DNA from: Streptomyces sp. NBC_00704
GTDB taxonomy: Bacteria > Actinomycetota > Actinomycetes > Streptomycetales > Streptomycetaceae
Assembly (NCBI RefSeq): GCF_036226605.1
Contig: NZ_CP109000.1
Location: forward strand, 4,894,501 to 4,958,500
Direction of reading: 5' to 3'
DNA length: 64,000 bases
Numbering within the stretch: position 1 is the first letter of the stretch; the number at the start of each line of letters is the position of its first letter. The notes under the pieces were generated by a model. It was not told where the DNA came from. It saw nothing but the letters and a program-made list of their open reading frames with translations, and did no database searches. Positions 1 through 7,131 of the stretch are shown here, piece after piece. The translations under genes and the position numbers were made by a program.

Positions 1-379
1 TCCGCCCGGCGCTGACCTCCAGCACCACGTCGGAGCCGATCCGCCAGCGCTCGCCGATCCGCGCGCCCGACACGTCGAGCCCGCGCGTGGTGAGGTTCTC
101 GCCGAACGCGCCGTTGCCCAGCGTGCGCCCCAGCTCGCGCTCCCACTCGTCCAGGTCCTCGCGGGCGAAGGCGTACACCGCCTGGTCGTCGCCGCCGTGA
201 TGACGCAGCTCGCACACCGCGTCCCCGGCCAGCCCGCTGCCGCCGACCCCCTTCGGCCCCGGCGCCGAGACCCGCACGGGCCCTTCGACCGGCCGCTTGT
301 CGATGCCGGTCAGCCCCTGCGGCTGGCTGGTGTACGCGACGGCCTCGGGGCGGCCCAGATTCACAGACAGAAGCCTCAT
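1..379 (-). CDS. MOSC domain protein (C-terminus off the left edge)
   Basis: The gene reads leftward off the window, so only about 126 N-terminal residues are present. They show the first half of a MOSC domain (the domain of molybdenum-cofactor sulfurases and YiiM/YuaD-type proteins): an opening MRLLSVNLG, the conserved stretch LRHHGGDDQAVYAF near residues 58-71, and GAFGENLTTRGLD. The MOSC cysteine expected further downstream lies outside the window, so activity cannot be judged. The start codon is the ATG whose complement is at 377-379. Eighty bases separate it from a divergent LysR gene, the classic layout for a LysR regulator and its target, so regulation by that neighbour is a reasonable inference. 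The substrate is unknown. Confidence 0.85.
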   Translation of the reverse strand, partial: MRLLSVNLGRPEAVAYTSQPQGLTGIDKRPVEGPVRVSAPGPKGVGGSGLAGDAVCELRHHGGDDQAVYAFAREDLDEWERELGRTLGNGAFGENLTTRGLDVSGARIGERWRIGSDVVLEVSAGR

Positions 380-459
380 GACGGCACGGTAGGCGATCCG
401 ACGTCAAAGTGTCGACGCAGTATTCGCGCGGCCGTCCAAGGGTCCCTTATGCTCGACGG

Positions 460-1380
460 ATGATCGAGGCCCGTCATCTCCGTGTGCTGCGCGCCGTGGC
501 CGCCACCGGCTCCTTCTCGGCGGCCGGGCGCGAGCTGGGCTGCACCCAGCCCGCCGTCAGCCAGCAGATGAAGGCCCTGGAGGCGTCCGTGGGCACGCCG
601 CTGCTGGTCCGCAGCGGCCGCGAGACGCGGCTCACCCAGGCGGGCGAGGCCCTCGTGCGGCACGCGGTCGGGATCCTGTCCGGACTGACGGCCGCCGAGG
701 AGGAGGTCGCCGCCATCGCGGGACTGCGCGCGGGCCGGGTCAGGCTGGTCTCCTTCCCCAGCGGCAGCTCCGCCCTCGTGCCCACCGCCCTCGCCGCGCT
801 GCGCGCCGCCCACCCCGGCACCCGGGTCTCCCTGGAGGAGGCCGAACCGCCGCGCTCGGTCGAGCTGCTCCGGGAGGGCGACTGCGACATCGCCCTCGCC
901 TTCCGCTACGAGCGCGCCACGGGCGACGGCTCCCCGGCCGGCTCCGCCGAGGGCGAATGGGACGACCTGGTCGTGCGCCCGTTGCTGACGGACCGCCTGG
1001 TCGCGCTCGTGCCCGAGCGGCACCGCCTCGCGCGCGTCGCCTCCGTCGCCATCGACGACCTCGCCGACGAGCCGTGGATCGCCGGCTGCCCGCGGTGCCG
1101 GGGCCAGTTGGTGCAGGTGTGCGAGCGCGCGGGGTTCACGCCCCGCATCGACTTCGCGACCGACGACTATCCGGCGGTGGTCGGCCTGGTGGGCGCCGGT
1201 CTCGGCGTCGCCGTCCTGCCCGGCCTCGCCGTCGAGTCGGTGCGGCCCCGCGGCGCCCGCGCGGTGGCGCTGGAACCGGCGGTGCGGCGGGAGATCGTCG
1301 CGCTCACCCTGCCGGACCTGGCCCACGTGCCGGCGGTGAAGGCCACGCTGGAGCAGCTGGGCCGCGCCGCCCTGCGCTGA
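460..1380 (+). CDS. LysR-family transcriptional regulator
   Basis: A 306-residue protein of normal LysR length. Residues 1-60 form the winged helix-turn-helix (ATGSFSAAGRELGCTQPAVS followed by the KALE helix), and the rest is a periplasmic-binding-protein-like effector domain beginning near residue 90. I chose the ATG at 460 because the homology starts there (MIEARHLRVL) and because a -10-like TATGCT at 448-453 ends six bases before it, which suggests a leaderless mRNA; an in-frame ATG at 409 would only add an unlikely arginine-rich extension. It is divergent from the MOSC gene and probably controls it and itself. The inducer is not deducible. Confidence 0.93.
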   Translation: MIEARHLRVLRAVAATGSFSAAGRELGCTQPAVSQQMKALEASVGTPLLVRSGRETRLTQAGEALVRHAVGILSGLTAAEEEVAAIAGLRAGRVRLVSFPSGSSALVPTALAALRAAHPGTRVSLEEAEPPRSVELLREGDCDIALAFRYERATGDGSPAGSAEGEWDDLVVRPLLTDRLVALVPERHRLARVASVAIDDLADEPWIAGCPRCRGQLVQVCERAGFTPRIDFATDDYPAVVGLVGAGLGVAVLPGLAVESVRPRGARAVALEPAVRREIVALTLPDLAHVPAVKATLEQLGRAALR

Positions 1381-1391
1381 CAGCACGCGAC

Positions 1392-1503
1392 GGAAGCCAC
1401 GGCAGGGAAGCCACGGCAGGGAAGTCGCGGCAGGGAAGCCACGGCAGGGAAGTCGCGGCAGGGAAGCCCCGGCAGGGGAGCCACGGCACGGAAGCCGTGG
1501 CAT
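1392..1503. repeat. 14-bp tandem repeat, about 8 copies
   Basis: The unit GGAAGCCACGGCAG recurs head to tail at 1392, 1406, 1420, 1434, 1448, 1462, 1476 and 1490 with small substitutions (GCCACG alternating with GTCGCG). The period is not a multiple of three and the array follows the LysR stop codon, so it is intergenic. The rest of the space up to whiD (1504-1668) holds degenerate versions of the same words and no gene. Confidence 0.9.
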
Positions 1504-1668
1504 GTGGGTCCACGGCATGCGGGGTCGCGGCGCGCGAAGCGGCGGTACGGAAAGCCCGGCACGGAAAAACGGAGGACACGCGCGTGTGCCCTCCGATTCG
1601 CCGGGTGCGCCCGGTTCCGGGTCGCGAACGGCCGGCTTTCCTCCGGTCGCTTTCGCAGAAACGTTCCT

Positions 1669-1998
1669 TCATGTGTTCGATGCGGTGTCTCCCGCGCCTG
1701 ACGACGCCGACACCAGGCGGTTGCGCGCCCGCCCCATGAGCTCCTCGCGCTCGTCCTCGGTCAACCCGCCCCACACCCCGTACGGCTCGCGCACCGCCAG
1801 CGCGTGCGCAGCGCACTGCGCGCGGACCGGGCACCTCATGCAGACCTCCTTGGCCGAGTTCTCTCGAGCGCTCCGAGCCGCCCCGCGCTCACCCTCCGGA
1901 TGGAAGAAGAGCGAACTGTCCACTCCGCGGCAGGCAGCCAGGAGCTGCCAGTCCCACAGATCCGCGTTCGGTCCGGGAAGGCGGGAGAAATCTGCCAT
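1669..1998 (-). CDS. whiD: WhiB-like regulator WhiD
   Basis: A 109-residue Wbl protein. The four cysteines that bind the [4Fe-4S] cluster are C23, C53, C56 and C62 (the last three in VCMRCPVRAQC), followed by the family turn GVWGGLT at 74-80 and a basic C-terminal helix. The N-terminus MADFSRLPGPNADLWDW and the position beside bldM match WhiD of Streptomyces coelicolor, which is needed late in sporulation for septum placement and spore maturation. Wbl proteins act by binding region 4 of the principal sigma factor. The start follows an AAGGGG ribosome-binding site. In mycobacteria the orthologue WhiB3 sits in the same guaB neighbourhood. Confidence 0.95.
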   Translation of the reverse strand: MADFSRLPGPNADLWDWQLLAACRGVDSSLFFHPEGERGAARSARENSAKEVCMRCPVRAQCAAHALAVREPYGVWGGLTEDEREELMGRARNRLVSASSGAGDTASNT

Positions 1999-2378
1999 TG
2001 CGTGACCCCTTGTAGCCGTTCTGAGCGGATACGGTGCCCACGACCGTACAACTACGATCTAAGGAGATGAAAATATGACTCATTGCGAATCTAGCCTCAG
2101 ACACCAGCAAAAGGGAAGAAATGGGGCTGAATGGGGCACCGGTTGTGATGAAAGCTTGAGGGTCCGTGTGGCTGACTCCTCTGTGTCCGGCCCCTCACGT
2201 AGAGTGCCGAAGAATGCACGCGGCCCCGTAACTCTTTCGAGTGACCGTCGTTGAGAGTGCGGTGGCGGTTGGAAACACAGAACGCTCGGGCAGGCGTCCG
2301 AGACGGTCGACCGCACAGGTGACGATTCGTACCAGCCTGGAGGCACAAGGTGACGCGCATCAGCTGCGGAGGGCGGCC
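1999..2378. other. whiD-bldM divergent regulatory region
   Basis: This 380-base gap separates two divergent developmental genes and is noticeably richer in A+T than its surroundings, especially at 2050-2140. It must carry the whiD promoter on the left side and carries a clear sigma-BldN-type promoter for bldM at 2227-2254. No further gene is visible in either strand. Confidence 0.7.
2227..2254 (+). promoter_or_regulatory. Sigma-BldN-type promoter of bldM
   Basis: CGTAAC at 2227-2232 and CGTTGA at 2249-2254 are separated by exactly 16 bases. This is the -35/-10 pair described for promoters read by the ECF sigma factor BldN, of which bldM is the founding target in S. coelicolor. It would give an untranslated leader of roughly 120 bases before the bldM ATG. 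Confidence 0.85.
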
Positions 2379-2990
2379 ATGACATCCGTCCTCGTCTGCG
2401 ACGACTCCCCGCTTGCCCGAGAGGCGCTTCGCCGCGCGGTCGCGACCGTGCCCGGCGTCGAGCGCGTGACGACGGCGGCCAACGGCGAGGAGGTGCTCCG
2501 CCGCTGGGGCGCCGACCGCTCGGACCTGATTCTGATGGACGTGCGCATGCCCGGCCTGGGCGGCGTCGAGACCGTACGGCGGCTGCTGTCCGCCGACCCC
2601 GGGGCGCGCATCATCATGCTGACCGTCGCCGAGGACCTCGACGGCGTCGCCCTCGCGGTCGCCGCCGGCGCCCGGGGCTATCTGCACAAGGACGCCTCGC
2701 GTGCGGAGCTGCGCGCGACCGTTACCCAGGCCCTCGCCGACCCGACCTGGCGGCTCGCCCCGCGCCGGCTGCGGTCGGCCGAGATGGGCGCGGCGCCCAC
2801 GCTCACCGCGCGGGAGATCCAGGTGCTCGAAGGCATGAGCCACGGCCGCTCCAACGCGGAGATCGGCCGTGAGCTGTTCCTCTCCGAGGACACGGTCAAG
2901 ACGCACGCCCGACGGCTGTTCAAGAAGCTCGGCGCCTCGGACCGGGCGCACGCGGTGGCGCTCGGATTCCGCTGGGGACTCGTCCGCTAG
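2379..2990 (+). CDS. bldM: Orphan response regulator BldM
   Basis: A 203-residue NarL/LuxR-type regulator: receiver domain at about 1-120 with the phosphorylation-site aspartate D54 (LILMDVRMPG) and a LuxR helix-turn-helix at about 138-200 (LTAREIQVLEGMS, NAEIGRELFLSEDTVKTHAR). No histidine kinase lies nearby, in keeping with BldM being an orphan that works as a homodimer, or a heterodimer with WhiI, at successive stages of aerial growth and sporulation in other streptomycetes. The ATG at 2379 was chosen because the receiver fold begins there; the in-frame codons upstream run through the promoter. Transcription probably depends on BldN (see the promoter at 2227). Confidence 0.96.
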   Translation: MTSVLVCDDSPLAREALRRAVATVPGVERVTTAANGEEVLRRWGADRSDLILMDVRMPGLGGVETVRRLLSADPGARIIMLTVAEDLDGVALAVAAGARGYLHKDASRAELRATVTQALADPTWRLAPRRLRSAEMGAAPTLTAREIQVLEGMSHGRSNAEIGRELFLSEDTVKTHARRLFKKLGASDRAHAVALGFRWGLVR

Positions 2991-3315
2991 GACGCACCGG
3001 GCGCAGGAGCCGTCGGCCGTGCCGTCGCCCGCGGCCCCGGAGTGTTCCGGGGCGGGGCGGGCCTGGGCCGTCCGGCGGATCGCACCGGTTCGGGGTGACA
3101 TCGGTCATTGATCGAGGAGAGCGGGCTCATGGGCGAACCTCCCTGCTCAGAGGCGGTTCCCGGGCCCGCCGAAAGCTCCCGGCTGCACACGGCGGACGGG
3201 AGCGGCGCCGGGTCCCGGCGGGCGCCCGCTGCTCGTTTCGCCGCGGATGCCGCATCCTTGAGGTGTGGAGTTCCTCGGGGACGAGTCGGTCGAGCGGAAG
3301 GGGAGGGCGCAGGGG
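2991..3315. other. bldM-shbA gap
   Basis: About 325 bases without a convincing gene. A ribosome-binding site (AAGGGGAGGG) at 3298-3307 leads into the next gene. I see no strong hairpin behind bldM and no clear promoter word; a promoter for the sigma-factor gene should lie in the right half. Confidence 0.5.
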
Positions 3316-3993
3316 ATGAGTGCCGGCGCACCTGCTCATAACGCTTCGGTGCACAACGACGGGCACGGTGCCGCGGCCGGTCCGGCCGCAGTGCACCATG
3401 GACCGATGCGCGACGACGAGGCGGTCACTGCCGTGGGGACGATCGGAGGCCTCGTCCATCGCGCTGTGGACGGCGACGAGCAGGCCACCCACGACCTGCT
3501 GGCCCACGTCCACCCGCTCGCGCTGCGCTACTGCCGCACCCGGCTGTCCCGGCTTCCCGGCGACGCCCGTCACTTCGTGGAGGACCTCGCCCAGGAGGTC
3601 TGCGTCGCGGTCCTGCTGGCCCTGCCCCGCTACCGGGACACCGGCAGGCCCTTCGAGGCCTTCGTCTTCGCCATCGCCGCCCACAAGGTCGCCGACCTGC
3701 AACGGGCCGCGATGCGCCATCCGGGCTCGACGGCGGTCCCGTCCGACGAGATGCCCGAACGGCCCGACGACTCGCTCGGCCCCGAGGAGCGCGCCCTCCT
3801 GAGCAGCGACGCCGAATGGGCGAAGAAGCTCATGGCCAACCTGCCCGAGAACCAGCGCGAACTGCTCCTGCTGCGCATCGCGGTGGGGCTCACCGCCGAG
3901 GAGACCGGCCAGATGTTGGGAATGTCACCCGGAGCGGTCCGCGTGGCCCAGCACCGGGCCCTCAGCAGACTGCGGGCGCTCGCCGAGCAGTGA
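3316..3993 (+). CDS. shbA: ECF sigma factor, ShbA/SigD type
   Basis: Sigma-70 family protein with region 2 at about residues 50-125 (HPLALRYCRTRLSRLP through VFAIAAHKVADLQRA) and region 4 at about 172-222 (LPENQRELLLLRIAVGLTAE, then an HTH ending AVRVAQHRALSRLRAL). In S. griseus the gene at this locus, shbA, encodes the ECF factor that drives hrdB, the principal sigma gene; in mycobacteria the same place is held by sigD. I preferred the ATG at 3316 because a strong Shine-Dalgarno lies just upstream; an ATG at 3406 (MRDDEAVTAVGT) would give a 195-residue protein that still contains both sigma domains. No anti-sigma gene follows, unlike sigD-rsdA of mycobacteria. Confidence 0.85.
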   Translation: MSAGAPAHNASVHNDGHGAAAGPAAVHHGPMRDDEAVTAVGTIGGLVHRAVDGDEQATHDLLAHVHPLALRYCRTRLSRLPGDARHFVEDLAQEVCVAVLLALPRYRDTGRPFEAFVFAIAAHKVADLQRAAMRHPGSTAVPSDEMPERPDDSLGPEERALLSSDAEWAKKLMANLPENQRELLLLRIAVGLTAEETGQMLGMSPGAVRVAQHRALSRLRALAEQ

Positions 3994-4112
3994 CGCATCC
4001 CGTGGCCGCGCCCGTGGGCGCGTCCGCTGAACGGCCCGGCCGCCGCTCCCGTACGAACATACGAAGCCCGCGCTCACACGCGACCGTGGAATTCGGGCGG
4101 TGCGCTTCCCGT

Positions 4113-4118
4113 TAGCAT
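4113..4118 (+). promoter_or_regulatory. Possible -10 box of guaB
   Basis: TAGCAT at 4113-4118 fits a sigma-HrdB -10 element 40 bases ahead of the guaB start. The -35 position is weak (TTCGGG at 4092-4097 with short spacing), so the call rests mainly on the -10 hexamer and the location. Confidence 0.35.
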
Positions 4119-4157
4119 GGACATCCGCACCGATCAAGGCCATTTGGGGAAGGTGTC

Positions 4158-5660
4158 ATGACTGCCAACGTCGACGGAGTGCCCGCCAAATTCGCGACCC
4201 TCGGGCTCACCTACGACGACGTGCTGCTGCTGCCGGGCGCATCCGAGGTGCTCCCCAACGCGGTCGACACCTCGTCCCGCATCTCCCGCAACGTCCGGGT
4301 CAACATCCCGCTGCTGTCGGCGGCGATGGACAAGGTGACCGAGTCCCGCATGGCCATCGCGATGGCCCGCCAGGGCGGCGTCGGCGTGCTGCACCGCAAC
4401 CTGTCCGTCGAGGACCAGGTCAACCAGGTCGACCTCGTGAAGCGCTCCGAGTCCGGCATGGTCACCGACCCGATCACGGTGCACCCCGACGCGACGCTGG
4501 CCGAGGCCGACGCCCTGTGCGCCAAGTTCCGCATCAGCGGTGTGCCGGTCACCGACGGCGGCGGCAAGCTGCTCGGCATCGTCACCAACCGCGACATGGC
4601 GTTCGAGACCGACCGTTCGCGCCAGGTGCGCGAGGTCATGACGCCGATGCCGCTGGTCACCGGCAAGGTGGGCATCTCCGGCGTCGAGGCCATGGAGCTG
4701 CTGCGCCGCCACAAGATCGAGAAGCTTCCCCTGGTCGACGAGGCGGGCGCCCTCAAGGGCCTCATCACGGTCAAGGACTTCGTCAAGGCCGAGAAGTACC
4801 CCCTGGCCGCCAAGGACGCCGAGGGCCGGCTGCTCGTCGGCGCGGCCGTCGGCGCCAGCCCCGAGGCGCTGGAGCGCGCCCAGGCCCTCGCCGAGGCCGG
4901 CGTGGACTTCCTGGTCGTCGACACCTCGCACGGCCACAACAGCAACGCCCTCAGCTGGATGTCGAAGATCAAGTCGAGTGTGCGGGTCGACGTGATCGGC
5001 GGCAACGTCGCCACCCGTGACGGCGCCCAGGCCCTGATCGACGCCGGCGTGGACGGCATCAAGGTCGGCGTCGGGCCCGGCTCGATCTGCACCACGCGCG
5101 TGGTCGCCGGCATCGGCGTCCCGCAGGTCACCGCCATCTACGAGGCCTCCCTCGCGGCCCGTCCGGCAGGCATCCCGCTGATCGGCGACGGCGGCCTCCA
5201 GTACTCCGGCGACATCGGCAAGGCGCTCGCCGCCGGCGCCGACACGGTGATGCTGGGCAGCCTCCTCGCGGGCTGCGAGGAGTCGCCGGGCGAGTTGCAG
5301 TTCATCAACGGCAAGCAGTTCAAGTCGTACCGGGGCATGGGCTCGCTGGGCGCCATGCAGTCGCGCGGCCAGGCCAGGTCGTACTCCAAGGACCGCTACT
5401 TCCAGGCGGAGGTCGCGGCCGACGACAAGCTCGTGCCCGAGGGCATCGAGGGCCAGGTGCCCTACCGCGGCCCGCTCGGCAACGTCCTGCACCAGCTCGT
5501 CGGCGGTCTGCGCCAGACCATGGGCTACGTGGGCGCCGCCACCATCCAGGAGATGGAGAGCAAGGGCCGCTTCGTGCGGATCACCTCCGCCGGTCTCAAG
5601 GAGAGCCACCCGCACGACATCCAGATGACGGTCGAGGCGCCGAACTACAGCAGCAAGTAG
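4158..5660 (+). CDS. guaB: IMP dehydrogenase GuaB
   Basis: A full-length 500-residue IMP dehydrogenase that oxidises IMP to XMP with NAD+, the committed step of GMP synthesis. A TIM barrel is interrupted by two CBS motifs at about 98-210 (MVTDPITVHPDATL and REVMTPMPLVT). The active-site loop GPGSICTTR places the nucleophile at C311, and the mobile-flap and IMP-phosphate loops (GDGGLQYSGD, YRGMGSLGAM) are intact. The start follows GGGGAAGG. guaB3 follows 128 bases downstream behind a terminator-like hairpin, and guaA, the next enzyme of the pathway, lies about 24 kb further on in this window. Confidence 0.98.
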   Translation: MTANVDGVPAKFATLGLTYDDVLLLPGASEVLPNAVDTSSRISRNVRVNIPLLSAAMDKVTESRMAIAMARQGGVGVLHRNLSVEDQVNQVDLVKRSESGMVTDPITVHPDATLAEADALCAKFRISGVPVTDGGGKLLGIVTNRDMAFETDRSRQVREVMTPMPLVTGKVGISGVEAMELLRRHKIEKLPLVDEAGALKGLITVKDFVKAEKYPLAAKDAEGRLLVGAAVGASPEALERAQALAEAGVDFLVVDTSHGHNSNALSWMSKIKSSVRVDVIGGNVATRDGAQALIDAGVDGIKVGVGPGSICTTRVVAGIGVPQVTAIYEASLAARPAGIPLIGDGGLQYSGDIGKALAAGADTVMLGSLLAGCEESPGELQFINGKQFKSYRGMGSLGAMQSRGQARSYSKDRYFQAEVAADDKLVPEGIEGQVPYRGPLGNVLHQLVGGLRQTMGYVGAATIQEMESKGRFVRITSAGLKESHPHDIQMTVEAPNYSSK

Positions 5661-5693
5661 TCGTCGCGCGCGTTCCGCGCGCGTGGGGCACCG

Positions 5694-5735
5694 CGACGAG
5701 GGCGGTCCCGGGGGTATCCGGGGCCGCTCTCGTCG
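5694..5735 (+). terminator. Hairpin between guaB and guaB3
   Basis: An 18-base stem: CGACGAGGGCGGTCCCGG at 5694-5711 pairs with the complementary arm at 5718-5735 with only G-U-type mismatches and a six-base loop. There is no clear T run, so termination may be partial, allowing read-through into guaB3. Confidence 0.65.
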
Positions 5736-5788
5736 TACCCGTCGGCGATACTGGATGACGCCGAACGCATCAGGGAAAGGCCACAAAC

Positions 5789-6913
5789 GTGACTGAGATC
5801 GAGATCGGGCGCGGCAAGCGCGGCCGCCGGGCGTACGCCTTCGACGACATCGCCGTCGTCCCCAGCCGCCGTACGCGGGACCCGAAGGAGGTCTCGATCG
5901 CCTGGCAGATCGACGCCTACCGCTTCGAGCTGCCCTTCCTGGCCGCTCCCATGGACTCCATCGTCTCCCCGGCCACCGCGATCCGCATCGGCGAGCTGGG
6001 CGGCCTGGGCGTACTGAACCTCGAAGGCCTGTGGACCCGCCACGAGGACCCGGAGCCGCTGCTCGACGAGATCGTCGGCCTGCCCGTGGAGGCGGCCACC
6101 CGGCGCCTCCAGGAGATCTACGCGGCCCCCATCAAGGAGGAGCTGATCGGGCAGCGCATCAAGGAGGTGCGCGACTCGGGCGTGGTCACCGCCGCCGCGC
6201 TCTCCCCGCAGCGCACGGCCCAGTTCTCCAAGGCCGTCGTCGACGCGGGCGTGGACATCTTCGTCATCCGCGGCACGACCGTCTCGGCGGAGCACGTGTC
6301 CGGCTCGCACGAGCCGCTGAACCTGAAGCAGTTCATCTACGAGCTCGACGTCCCGGTGATCGTCGGCGGCTGCGCCACCTACACCGCGGCCCTGCACCTG
6401 ATGCGCACGGGCGCGGCGGGCGTCCTCGTCGGCTTCGGCGGCGGCGCGGCGCACACCACGCGCAACGTGCTGGGCATCCAGGTCCCGATGGCGACGGCCG
6501 TCGCCGACGTGGCTGCGGCCCGCCGCGACTACATGGACGAGTCCGGCGGCCGGTACGTGCACGTGATCGCGGACGGCGGCGTCGGCTGGTCGGGCGACCT
6601 GCCCAAGGCGATCGCCTGCGGCGCCGACTCGGTGATGATGGGCTCCCCGCTGGCCCGCGCGACCGACGCGCCCGGACGCGGCCACCACTGGGGCATGGAG
6701 GCCGTCAACGAGGAGCTGCCGCGCGGCAAGAAGGTCGACCTCGGCACGGTCGGCACCATCGAGGAGGTCCTCGCGGGCCCCTCGCACACGCCCGACGGCT
6801 CGATGAACTTCTTCGGCGCCCTGCGCCGCGCCATGGCCACCACCGGCTACAGCGAGCTGAAGGAGTTCCAGCGCGTGGAGGTCACGGTGGCGGACTCGGT
6901 CCACCGCCGCTGA
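5789..6913 (+). CDS. guaB3: GuaB3 family IMP dehydrogenase-related protein
   Basis: 374 residues, an IMPDH/GMP-reductase TIM barrel without CBS domains, matching the actinobacterial GuaB3 family that sits directly behind guaB in mycobacteria too. The barrel motifs are recognisable (AAPMDSIVSP, IADGGVGWSGDL, ADSVMMGSPLA), but the loop that holds the catalytic cysteine in GuaB (SICTTR) reads GAAHTTR here, with histidine H222 at the cysteine position. By established IMPDH chemistry that should prevent the covalent E-XMP intermediate, so the protein may have another role. The GTG start follows AGGGAAAGG. The family is certain; the activity is not. Confidence 0.93.
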   Translation: MTEIEIGRGKRGRRAYAFDDIAVVPSRRTRDPKEVSIAWQIDAYRFELPFLAAPMDSIVSPATAIRIGELGGLGVLNLEGLWTRHEDPEPLLDEIVGLPVEAATRRLQEIYAAPIKEELIGQRIKEVRDSGVVTAAALSPQRTAQFSKAVVDAGVDIFVIRGTTVSAEHVSGSHEPLNLKQFIYELDVPVIVGGCATYTAALHLMRTGAAGVLVGFGGGAAHTTRNVLGIQVPMATAVADVAAARRDYMDESGGRYVHVIADGGVGWSGDLPKAIACGADSVMMGSPLARATDAPGRGHHWGMEAVNEELPRGKKVDLGTVGTIEEVLAGPSHTPDGSMNFFGALRRAMATTGYSELKEFQRVEVTVADSVHRR

Positions 6914-6936
6914 CCCCCGGCGACCCGTACGACCGT

Positions 6937-6980
6937 GGAAGGGGCCGGTTCCTCACCCGAGTGAGGCGCCGGCCCCTTCC
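6937..6980. terminator. Strong bidirectional terminator behind guaB3
   Basis: Nested inverted repeat: GGAAGGGGCCGG at 6937-6948 pairs perfectly with CCGGCCCCTTCC at 6969-6980, and the interior CCTCAC/GTGAGG arms extend it. It lies between the guaB3 stop and the convergent gene ending at 7132, so it can serve both. Confidence 0.85.
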
Positions 6981-7009
6981 GCGTGCCCGGACCGGGCGGA
7001 CGGCCGGGG

Positions 7010-7057
7010 CGTGTGACGTGGTCCGTGTGACGTGGTTCGTCGTGACGTGGTTCGTGG
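7010..7057. repeat. Short tandem repeat GTGACGTGGTTCGT
   Basis: Three near-identical 14-15 base units (GTGTGACGTGGTCC, GTGTGACGTGGTTC, GTCGTGACGTGGTTC) in the convergent gap before the dehydrogenase gene. No coding potential. Confidence 0.75.
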
Positions 7058-7131
7058 GGCGCGCGGTCCGCCTCCTCACCGGAGCGGATCCGGTCCGGTC
7101 AGGGGGCGCGGAGCCCCTGTGCGCCCCCGGT

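Noticed and set aside
1999..2378. BldD or WhiA operator in the whiD-bldM gap
   Set aside because: AGTGAC occurs once near 2240 inside the promoter, but no paired half-site is convincing, so I could not support a specific call.
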